Source: an uncultured Collinsella sp.
Lineage (GTDB): Bacteria > Actinomycetota > Coriobacteriia > Coriobacteriales > Coriobacteriaceae
DNA: 15,617 nt
Assembly: GCA_902496645.1 (NCBI GenBank)
Contig: CABVBR010000034.1
Span: forward strand, 1 to 15,617
Direction of reading: 5' to 3'
Numbering within the stretch: position 1 is the stretch's first letter; every line of letters begins with the position of its first letter. The notes beneath the pieces were generated by a model that saw only the letters and a program-made list of their open reading frames with translations, ran no database searches and had not been told where the DNA came from. The translations under genes were made by a program, and so were the position numbers. Shown here piece by piece: positions 8,346 through 14,298 of this stretch.

Positions 8346-8903
8346 CTATGAACGCCGCTCCCCCGCATGCACGCGGGCATGCTTGCCCGCAGGCTCGTCG
8401 GGAACCATCCGATCGAGCACTATCGACGCCGTGATCAGCAGCGCCAGAACGGCCACCACAACAAGCAAACCAGGCATCGTCGTGCAATATGCGTTGACGA
8501 AGCCCAGGTAAGGGACACAAAAAGAAACAGTGCCGATAACACTCGAAAAAGGCGTCTGCTCGGCATCGTGCATGATGCTTCCGTCTGCATTTATGTTCGC
8601 AATTCCCTGCGTGCCGATCATCTGCGCCACAGGGTCGATCTGATACACCTGGTGCGTCACCACGGCGCCGTCCGATCGGTAAAAGGTTGCATTGTCGCCC
8701 ACGGCAATATCCGTTGGCTCAACCTGGCGGACAAACACCATGGAGCCAACGGGAAGCTCGGGTTCCATAGAGCCCGAAAGCACAGCAAAGGGCGTGTATC
8801 CAAATGCGCGAGGCACAAAAGAAACAACGGCAAGGGCTATGACAAGCGCGAACGCCAAGCTACTCAAAAGTGCAATAAATCGTTTGAGTCTACGCGCCGT
8901 CAA
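8346..8903 (-). CDS. sipW: Signal peptidase I, SipW/ER-type
   Basis: A 185-residue membrane peptidase expected to release the SipW-type preproteins encoded just downstream. Residues about 8-30 form the N-terminal membrane helix. The catalytic serine is S45 in VLSGSMEPELPVGSMVFV. The general base is H84 in VVTHQVYQI, where bacterial-type enzymes have lysine, so this is the Ser/His (archaeal/ER, SipW) subclass. IGTQGIANINADG and GTVSFCVPYLGFV match later family boxes, and residues about 143-162 form a second membrane helix before a basic tail. Start: TTG at 8903, because an in-frame stop lies four codons upstream and no ATG or GTG fits; AAGGGG lies 14 nt before it, a rather long spacing. First gene of the operon. 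The symbol is by family resemblance, not proof of orthology. Confidence 0.88.
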   Translation of the reverse strand: MTARRLKRFIALLSSLAFALVIALAVVSFVPRAFGYTPFAVLSGSMEPELPVGSMVFVRQVEPTDIAVGDNATFYRSDGAVVTHQVYQIDPVAQMIGTQGIANINADGSIMHDAEQTPFSSVIGTVSFCVPYLGFVNAYCTTMPGLLVVVAVLALLITASIVLDRMVPDEPAGKHARVHAGERRS

Positions 8904-9029
8904 AGTGATAATTCACACCCCTTGAGGACCTATTCGACCCATCCAAAGGTCAGCAAGTTTCAACAGGAACCGCAAGGCGCTTGAAAAGTGAGTCCGAAAT
9001 AAGCCAATTTGGAATCTTTTCGTAATAAA

Positions 9030-9058
9030 AACATAGCGATGTGCTACACATTTTTCAA
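9030..9058 (-). promoter_or_regulatory. Candidate promoter of the surface operon with a palindrome in its spacer
   Basis: On the minus strand, TTGAAA (9058-9053) and TATGTT (9035-9030) are separated by exactly 17 bp, a fair sigma-70-type match. Transcription would begin near 9023 and give a leader of about 120 nt before the signal peptidase start. The spacer contains TGTG-CTA-CACA (9040-9050), a palindrome well placed for a repressor. The flanks TAGCGAT (9034-9040) and ATCGCTA (9065-9071) form a wider inverted repeat. The leader also holds TTTCAA/TTGAAA (8958-8963, 8981-8986), which could pair. No known riboswitch class was recognised. Confidence 0.5.
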
Positions 9059-9307
9059 TGTTTTATCGCTAAATGCTACTTATTTTGGCGTAAGTGGTCA
9101 TTTATCCCCAAATTAGTCTGTTTTATCCAATACTTATAACTAACCCCCTACGCAACTTCCCCATAGAAGGTTCGATTTTTTTGCGAAACTAAAATAATGG
9201 TACCCCCCCCACATTAAAACAAACTACTGGAAGTGTCATTTATTTCCGACCCCTCCTTTGCCGGAGTTTTATGACAGCCCCATGTAGTTCGCAGCCCATA
9301 ATCCTCT
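9059..9307. other. AT-rich intergenic stretch with homopolymer tracts, no gene
   Basis: No supported coding sequence or RNA gene. The stretch contains T7 (9176-9182) and C8 (9203-9210), and an inverted pair TGTCAT (9234-9239) / ATGACA (9271-9276). The inverted pair encloses a weak CTCC/GGAG stem followed by TTTT on the plus strand. It separates the surface operon from the tandem hairpin array and probably holds distal regulatory sites of the operon. Confidence 0.5.
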
Positions 9308-9590
9308 GAGAACCGTGTCCCAGAATTCACGTCCGGAGTGGGATACGGCTTCCGCTTGTGCCCCCGTTGGGAAACCACATCCCACTCCGATCACAAATTC
9401 CGGGTCGCACTTTCCGCCAAGGCCCTCAACCGGAAACGGCATCCCATTTCTCGGCCGAAAACTGGGATGCGGTTTCCACAGAGCCCCTCAACGGGAAACC
9501 GCATCCCATTCCAAAGGCAAATTCCGGGACGCATTTTCCGAATCCCCGCCCATCCGGAAATCCCATCCCACTCCGCACACATCCGGGCAT
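9308..9590. repeat. Array of five tandem ~62-bp hairpin units
   Basis: Five imperfect units begin at about 9308, 9369, 9432, 9493 and 9556, giving a period of 61-63 bp. Each starts with a variant of GGGAAACCGCATCCCA, and four of the five carry an inverted counterpart (variant of TGGGATGCGGTTTCC or CCGGGACGCATTTTCC) about 17-20 bp later; the counterpart in the fifth is mostly missing. In the best unit the left arm is 9432-9446 and the right arm 9463-9477, with a single mismatch. Open frames crossing the array on the plus strand lack ribosome binding sites and repeat the same low-complexity residues in all frames, so it is treated as noncoding. It resembles REP/BIME-type arrays in architecture; family and function are not recognised. 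Confidence 0.8.
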
Positions 9591-9644
9591 AGAACAATCA
9601 GCTTATTAGGCCTTCCATCAATAAAGGGGCGCCCTCGTGTCAAG

Positions 9645-9672
9645 AAAAAAGCCTCGAGAATTTCGAGGCTTT
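9645..9672 (-). terminator. Rho-independent terminator of the flavodoxin-like gene
   Basis: AAAGCCTCGA (9648-9657) pairs perfectly with TCGAGGCTTT (9663-9672) around a 5-nt loop. The run of six A at 9645-9650 becomes the U-tract of the minus-strand transcript. It lies 35 nt after the stop of the gene at 9708-10259. It may also act weakly on plus-strand transcripts. Confidence 0.85.
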
Positions 9673-9707
9673 CACGTTTGTATTATCTCGAGCGCGAGGC
9701 GACACGC

Positions 9708-10259
9708 CTACTCGCCCAGCACGGCCTTCTTGGCGGCTGCAGCCATGTTATCCATATCTTCCTTGGTGGGATGGTCCTTCGCGGCAACCCAGTTGTCGAG
9801 CAGCATCTTAAAGCGGGCGTTGTCGGGATCCTGCTCGAGCATGGCCTCGTAGCGCTGCTTGACCGCGGGACCCATCTTGCCCTGGCACATGGCCCAACCC
9901 GCAAGCTCGGCGTCATCGGCCAAATTGGAGGTCACGCGATCGATAATCTGCTGAAAATAGCTCTGATCGGCACCAAAGCCGCAGGTACCAAAGAGGAAAA
10001 CGCGCTTGCCGTGCAAGGCAGAGAGCAACGCCGCGACCGAAGGCGTGCATGCGCCCTTGTCGCACCAAAAACCGACGAGCACCGTGTCGGCTGCGCTGGC
10101 ACCCTGCGCCTCGAGCGCAACCTGCTCTGCATCCGCATCGTCGCTCAACGCCGCGGCGTGGACAAACTCAACGCCCGCAGCCTGCAGCGCACGCTTGATC
10201 GCTCCCGAAACCATCCTGGTATTACCGCTCTTGCTGTTAACCACCAAAGAGCACGTCAT
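9708..10259 (-). CDS. Flavodoxin family protein
   Basis: A 183-residue soluble protein with a flavodoxin-like fold. The N-terminal strand is followed by the phosphate-binding loop NSKSGNT (8-14), then VLVGFWCDKGA (60-70) and RVFLFGTCGFG (86-96), where the second and third flavin-contacting loops lie. A helical C-terminus follows (MCQGKMGPAVKQRYEAML, 124-141). These features resemble the flavodoxin subgroup that includes BilS, the partner of bilirubin reductase in gut bacteria, but no bilR-like gene is present, so that name is not assigned. Start: ATG 10259 is preferred, with GAGG 10 nt upstream; a GTG at 10265 lies only 4 nt from it. Monocistronic in this window with its own terminator. Likely an FMN-dependent electron carrier or small reductase; the partner is unknown. 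Confidence 0.8.
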   Translation of the reverse strand: MTCSLVVNSKSGNTRMVSGAIKRALQAAGVEFVHAAALSDDADAEQVALEAQGASAADTVLVGFWCDKGACTPSVAALLSALHGKRVFLFGTCGFGADQSYFQQIIDRVTSNLADDAELAGWAMCQGKMGPAVKQRYEAMLEQDPDNARFKMLLDNWVAAKDHPTKEDMDNMAAAAKKAVLGE

Positions 10260-10522
10260 AGTCACGTTGCCTCGTTTCCCCCAAAACCAAAGCCACTAAT
10301 GCAATTTATTAGATGAATATCTTAGTACTAACGACGCAGATGTAAACCAACTTCTGCCGATTGGCGGGGCTGGCGACATCAATGGACAAAGCTGCCTGCT
10401 GTGCAAGCCCCAAAATTCATGACGGTGCGGTATTTCTAGCATTCCCATAGAGAAATTCATACTTTTTGAGACATCGGGGCATTGAATATGAACAATAAGA
10501 TGCGTATCAGTTCTCGATTTGT
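10260..10522. other. Intergenic stretch upstream of the flavodoxin-like gene
   Basis: No gene is seen. The minus strand offers only a weak promoter candidate: TTTACA (10346-10341) and GATATT (10321-10316) with a long 19-bp spacer. The rest shows no structure I can interpret. Confidence 0.3.
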
Positions 10523-10585
10523 CGCGAATCTCCGCGAAAGCTTGCGAACCATCGCGAAATCCTGTGGCCCATTCGCGATGGTTCG
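10523..10585. repeat. 10-bp-phased CGCGAA motif array with inverted partner
   Basis: CGCGAA occurs at 10523, 10533 and 10553, with TGCGAA at 10543, so four copies recur exactly every 10 bp, about one helical turn. A weaker CTCGAT at 10513 is in the same phase. The inverted TTCGCG lies at 10572. The segment 10545-10558 (CGAACCATCGCGAA) forms a perfect 14-bp inverted repeat with 10572-10585. A short hairpin ACCGG/CCGGT followed by T5 lies just after (10594-10612). No convincing gene covers this. It resembles an iteron or multi-site protein-binding array. Confidence 0.65.
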
Positions 10586-10740
10586 ATGATGGGACCGGCT
10601 ATACCGGTTTTTCGATATGGCTATGGCAGTTTTTATATATCGAGTGAGCACGAAGGGCCAGAAACTCGACTCGCGGAGGGGGCGGCGGCAACCCGCTGTT
10701 GAAGGGAGTTAAGTTGGCGGGTTCGATCTCCCGGTTCTAA

Positions 10741-10786
10741 AAATACTCAGTATACTGAGTGATTTTACTCAGTATACTGAGTATTT
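10741..10786. repeat. Left 46-bp double palindrome flanking the ATPase gene
   Basis: Two copies of the perfect 16-bp palindrome ACTCAGTATACTGAGT (10745-10760 and 10767-10782) stand around a 6-bp GATTTT centre. The whole element is itself a perfect inverted repeat, because AAATACTCAGTATACTGAGT (10741-10760) is the reverse complement of 10767-10786. It ends 8 nt before the ATPase ribosome binding site. The TATACT within each copy could act as a -10 box, so this may be an operator-promoter or a 5'-UTR hairpin. A near copy follows the gene at 12020-12065. Confidence 0.9.
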
Positions 10787-10809
10787 AAGAAACAAGGAGG
10801 TAGATTGAC

Positions 10810-12003
10810 ATGTTTGAGCGCCATCAAGTTGCCGTGATAGCCCAGAGGATGCGGGAAACGAATAATCCGTTGATGCAATTTATAATCGGGCCCCGCCAAA
10901 CGGGAAAGTCGACCATGTTCATGCAGGCGTTGCACCATGCAGACATGCCCTGTCACGTGGTCAATGCGGACGACGTTGTGAATCCCGATGCCAGCTGGCT
11001 GCAAATCGAGTGGCAACAGGCAAGAAACCTCACGTCTGGAGGTAAGGTCCCGGCCGTTTTCGTTGTTGACGAGATTCAAAAGGTGCAGAGTTGGTCCACG
11101 GTCGTCAAGGGATTGTACGACCGGGATCGCCGGGAGGGGATGCCGCTCAAGGTCATGTTGACCGGATCGTCGTCGCTGCTGCTGCATAAGGGCTTGGAAG
11201 AATCCCTTATGGGCCGTTACGAGCTCATTCGGTCGCCGCATTGGTCCTATCGCGAGTGCAGCGAGGCCTTTGACTTTTCTTTTGAAGACTATCTCTATCA
11301 CGGTGGATATCCGGGTGCGGCGCCGCTGGTTTCCGATGACGCCCGTTGGCGAAGCTATATCCGAGATGCGATCGTCGAGCCGGCAATCTCGCGCGATGTT
11401 CTCTCGTTGGAGAATATCCGCAAACCGGCGCTGATGCGCGCGCTCTTTTGGCTCGCGGCGAGCTATTCGGGGCAGGAGCTTTCGTATTCAAAAATGGTAG
11501 GCCAGCTGCAGGATGCCGGTAACACGGTCACGGTCGCCGGGTATTTGGACCTGCTGGGCAAGGCCGGTTTGGTTACGGCGATCCCCAAGTTCAGTGACAA
11601 GGAGCTCGCAAAGCGCCGAAGCACCCCGCGGCTCATGGTTTATGACACGGCGTTTATGACGGCGCTCGGCGATAAGGGCCGAGCAGAATGGCTGGAGGAT
11701 TCGGCGCGGCGGGGTCATTTGGTGGAATCGGCAGTGGGTGCACGACTGCTTGCGCGCGCGCCGGAAGAGGGTTTTGAGGTCATGTGGTGGCGTGAAGGCG
11801 TCAAAGAGGTCGACTTTGTGCTGCGAAGGGATGATGCGCTGAGCGCCATCGAGGTCAAAAGCGGTGGAGAGTCCGGCCAGAGCGGCATGTCGACGCTCCT
11901 AAAAAAGTATCCGCGAGCCAAGCGGATCGTCGTGGGAGGGGCGGCGGCCGGGGCGTGCACCGTGGAGGATTTTCTGCTCGATAAGGTAACGCTGTTTAAC
12001 TAG
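10810..12003 (+). CDS. AAA ATPase with DUF4143 domain
   Basis: A 397-residue ATP-binding protein and the only plus-strand gene here. AAA_14-type ATPase: Walker A GPRQTGKST (27-35), Walker B VFVVDEIQK (83-91, D87/E88), sensor-1 LTGSS (117-121), and R136 in MGRYEL as a possible arginine finger. A DUF4143-type region follows (about 180-380). It contains a winged-helix-like segment (SYSKMVGQLQDAGNTVTVAGYLDLLGKAGLV, about 225-255) and a PD-(D/E)XK-like core, with EVDFVLRR (D335) and IEVKSG (E348, K350). The start has AAGGAGG 9 nt upstream. Proteins of this family are common in gut bacteria and archaea, often as solitary accessory genes; their biochemical role is largely unknown. The gene is bracketed by near-identical palindromic elements, which suggests autoregulation through its winged helix, or a mobile cassette (inference). 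No partner gene is present. Confidence 0.88.
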   Translation: MFERHQVAVIAQRMRETNNPLMQFIIGPRQTGKSTMFMQALHHADMPCHVVNADDVVNPDASWLQIEWQQARNLTSGGKVPAVFVVDEIQKVQSWSTVVKGLYDRDRREGMPLKVMLTGSSSLLLHKGLEESLMGRYELIRSPHWSYRECSEAFDFSFEDYLYHGGYPGAAPLVSDDARWRSYIRDAIVEPAISRDVLSLENIRKPALMRALFWLAASYSGQELSYSKMVGQLQDAGNTVTVAGYLDLLGKAGLVTAIPKFSDKELAKRRSTPRLMVYDTAFMTALGDKGRAEWLEDSARRGHLVESAVGARLLARAPEEGFEVMWWREGVKEVDFVLRRDDALSAIEVKSGGESGQSGMSTLLKKYPRAKRIVVGGAAAGACTVEDFLLDKVTLFN

Positions 12004-12019
12004 CCTGAGCAAATTGAGA

Positions 12020-12065
12020 AAATACTCAGTATAGTGAGTGAAATCACTCAGTGTACTGAGTATTT
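12020..12065. repeat. Right 46-bp double palindrome flanking the ATPase gene
   Basis: This copy matches the left element at 41 of 46 positions and in the same length, starting 16 nt after the ATPase stop. Its half-sites are ACTCAGTATAGTGAGT (12024-12039) and ACTCAGTGTACTGAGT (12046-12061), around a centre that differs from the left copy (GAAATC against GATTTT). As RNA it folds into a 22-bp stem with an AAAT loop, flanked by A4 and T4, so it can also serve as a terminator for the ATPase gene. Confidence 0.88.
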
Positions 12066-12066
12066 T

Positions 12067-12323
12067 GACTTGGGCGTTGGATGGGTGCTCGGTCGCCTCG
12101 TGCGATGGCGAAAACCGGGCCAGGCCTTACCAGCGGATATGCATGCAGGAGGGGCTCCAATTTTCATGTCCCACTCGTATCGTCTGTCAGAAACCTGACG
12201 AATGACCTGTCTCCCTGTCATGCCCTTGTCACAAATCTATTAACGGGACCGTCAAATTTCCTCCTGCATTTTCTGACGGTACCGCGGTTCCCGCATACGT
12301 TTTGAGACAGTTAAGCTGCCCTA
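12067..12323. other. Intergenic stretch with several inverted repeats, no gene
   Basis: No supported gene. Inverted pairs are ATGCAGGAGG (12143-12152) / CCTCCTGCAT (12260-12269), ACCGTCA (12248-12254) / TGACGGT (12274-12280), and GTCAG / CTGAC (12186-12199). They are partly interleaved and could fold together. An open frame at 12081-12305 has no ribosome binding site and no recognisable product. Confidence 0.45.
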
Positions 12324-12405
12324 TGTCCCAAATCGTCGTCAATCGTCACCACAAACCACCGTCAATCGTCACCACGCCGCAGGTAGAATGCATAATCTTG
12401 GGACA
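12324..12405. repeat. Small element: 8-bp inverted ends enclosing two 16-bp direct repeats
   Basis: TGTCCCAA (12324-12331) and TTGGGACA (12398-12405) are exact inverted repeats. Between them CGTCAATCGTCACCAC occurs twice (12337-12352 and 12360-12375), 23 bp apart. It lies just past the 3' end of the ABC exporter operon. No U-tract is seen, so terminator function is doubtful. It may be an intergenic repeat family. Confidence 0.6.
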
Positions 12406-12438
12406 AACACTTCTGATTACTTTGCCCCACGCACCTGC

Positions 12439-14298
12439 TTACTGGGCGAATTGGCTGCGGTAGAGCTCGGCGTAGAAGCCGCCTGCCGCGAGCAGTTCGT
12501 CGTGCGTGCCGCGCTCGATAATCTCGCCGTCTCGCATGACCAGGATGCAGTCGGCGTTACGGATCGTGCTCAGGCGGTGCGCCACGACAAAGCTCGTACG
12601 GCCGGCCATGAGCTCATCGAATGCCGCCTGCACCTGCAGCTCGGTTCGCGTATCGATGCTCGAGGTTGCCTCGTCCAGCAGCAGAATCGCCGGGTCGGTG
12701 AGCATGACGCGCGCGATGCACAGCAGCTGCTTTTGGCCCTGGCTAAACGTGCCGCCGTCCTCGCCGATCACCGTGTCGTAGCTCTGGGGCAGCTGCACGA
12801 TAAACTTGTGCGCATGCGCGCGCTTGGCCGCCTCGATAATCTGCTCGCGCGTGGCGTCGGGGCAACCGTAGGCAATGTTCTGGGCCACCGTGCCCTCGAA
12901 CAGCCAGGTGTCCTGCAGCACCATGCCAAAGGCGCGGCGCAGGCTCTCACGCGTGTAGTCGCGCGAGGAGCGACCATCGACCACGATGCGCCCGGCATCG
13001 ATATCGTAAAAGCGCAGCAGCAGGTTAATGAGCGTCGTCTTGCCGCAGCCCGTGGGACCGACCAGGGCAAACCGCATGCCGAGTTTGGCATCGATGCAGA
13101 TGTCCTGCAGCAGCTTACGGTCGGGCACGTAGCTAAAGTCCACATGCTCAAAGGTGACCTCGCCCTTCGGAGCGGCGAGCTCAATGGCATCCACAGCGTC
13201 GGGCTCCTGCTCGCGGGCATCGAGCAACGCAAACATGCGGCGCGCCGAGGCATAGGCCGTCTGGATCTGCGTGATGACGTTGGTGACCTCGTTGAACGGC
13301 TTGGTGTACTGGTTGGCGTAAGACAGGAAGATCTGCACGCCGCCCACCGTGAGCGCCGCAGGCACGCCCGTAATCACACCCACGCAGCCGATCACGGCGA
13401 CCACAGCGTAGATGATATTGTTGATAAAGCGCGTGCCGGGATTGGAGAGCGAACCCATAAACTGCGCGCGCTCGCCCGCCGTGTAGAGCTCGGCGTTGAG
13501 GGCATCGAAGCGCTGCTGAGCGCGCGGTCCGTAGGCAAACGCGTCCACGAGCTTTTGCTCGCCCACATACTCCTCGATATGGCCGCCGAGCTGGCCCTGA
13601 ATGCGCTGCTGAGCCGTAAAGCTCTTGTTGGAGAGCTTGGCAATGGCGCCGGCAGCAAAGATGGAAAGCGGCGTGACGAGCACTACCACGAGCGTCATGG
13701 TTAGGTTGATAGAGAGCATAAACACGAGCGTTCCCACGATAGTGATGACGCCGGTAAAGAGCTGCGTAAAGCCCTGCAGCAGGCCGTCACCCACCTGGTC
13801 GACGTCGTTGACCACGCGGCTCATAAGGTCACCGTGAGCATGGCTGTCGATAAAGCTGAGCGGCATGCGGCTGAGCTTGTCGCTCGCCTCCACGCGCATG
13901 TCGCGCACCGTCTCGTAGGACAAGCGGTTGACGCAGTAGCCCTGCAGCCACTGGAACGCCGCAGCGCCAACCACGACCAGCGCAAGCTTGGTGACGAGCG
14001 GCAGCAGCGCATCGAAGTCCACCTGTCCGGCGGCAACGATGAGGTCGATGCCCTCGCCGATGAGGATGGGCGTGTAGAGCTGCAAGATCACCGAGATGGC
14101 GGCACTCACAAACGACGCCGTAAACGAAATGCGATGCGGACGAACGTAGCCCATCAGACGACGGGTCACCGCGCCTACGGGATAGCGCTCCGGATCGCCG
14201 GGCTGACGCGGGCCATCGCCCAGGTCGTTGAGCTTATCGTTGCCGGACACATTGGCCGTCATCGTGGCGACCGAACCGGAAGAAGTATACGGATTCAT
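12439..14298 (-). CDS. ABC exporter half-transporter, catalytic partner of a heterodimer
   Basis: A complete 619-residue type IV (ABCB-like) exporter subunit: cytoplasmic N-terminus, an ABC membrane domain of six helices (about 58-345), then an ATPase domain (about 378-615). Walker A is GPTGCGKTT (414-422). Walker B is ILLLDEATS with catalytic E543. The D-loop is SSID and the switch histidine is H574 in VVAHRLST. The signature is FSQGQ (518-522) instead of the usual LSGGQ. The ATG directly abuts the stop codon of the partner gene, and GGAGGG inside that gene serves as ribosome binding site, so the two are translationally coupled. The pair resembles heterodimeric multidrug or peptide exporters (BmrCD/TM287-288 type). 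The substrate cannot be inferred from the sequence. Confidence 0.92.
   Translation of the reverse strand: MNPYTSSGSVATMTANVSGNDKLNDLGDGPRQPGDPERYPVGAVTRRLMGYVRPHRISFTASFVSAAISVILQLYTPILIGEGIDLIVAAGQVDFDALLPLVTKLALVVVGAAAFQWLQGYCVNRLSYETVRDMRVEASDKLSRMPLSFIDSHAHGDLMSRVVNDVDQVGDGLLQGFTQLFTGVITIVGTLVFMLSINLTMTLVVVLVTPLSIFAAGAIAKLSNKSFTAQQRIQGQLGGHIEEYVGEQKLVDAFAYGPRAQQRFDALNAELYTAGERAQFMGSLSNPGTRFINNIIYAVVAVIGCVGVITGVPAALTVGGVQIFLSYANQYTKPFNEVTNVITQIQTAYASARRMFALLDAREQEPDAVDAIELAAPKGEVTFEHVDFSYVPDRKLLQDICIDAKLGMRFALVGPTGCGKTTLINLLLRFYDIDAGRIVVDGRSSRDYTRESLRRAFGMVLQDTWLFEGTVAQNIAYGCPDATREQIIEAAKRAHAHKFIVQLPQSYDTVIGEDGGTFSQGQKQLLCIARVMLTDPAILLLDEATSSIDTRTELQVQAAFDELMAGRTSFVVAHRLSTIRNADCILVMRDGEIIERGTHDELLAAGGFYAELYRSQFAQ

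Noticed and set aside
9308..9590. CRISPR array
   Set aside because: Units of about 62 bp are tandem and degenerate throughout, the arms vary between copies, and there are no unique spacers of uniform size or cas genes.
9315..10316. Long plus-strand open frame (333 codons) across the hairpin array and opposite the flavodoxin-like gene
   Set aside because: No ribosome binding site, no recognisable domain; its first part is the tandem array and its last part is the antisense of a clear flavodoxin-like gene.
10457..10651. 64-codon minus-strand frame over the phased CGCGAA array
   Set aside because: GTG start without a ribosome binding site; the composition is explained by the repeated motif.
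10644..10712. 22-codon GTG open frame upstream of the ATPase
   Set aside because: No ribosome binding site and too short to support.
10711..10740. tRNA 3' half, because GGGTTCGATC resembles a T-arm
   Set aside because: The T-stem pairs only partly, the loop is one base too long, and no anticodon or acceptor stem can be folded upstream.
10741..10786. Xer/dif-type recombination site, because of arms around a 6-bp centre
   Set aside because: The arms do not resemble dif arms and the central 6 bp differs between left and right copies, which would block recombination between them.
12081..12305. 74-codon plus-strand frame after the ATPase
   Set aside because: No ribosome binding site, no recognisable product, and it spans several inverted repeats.
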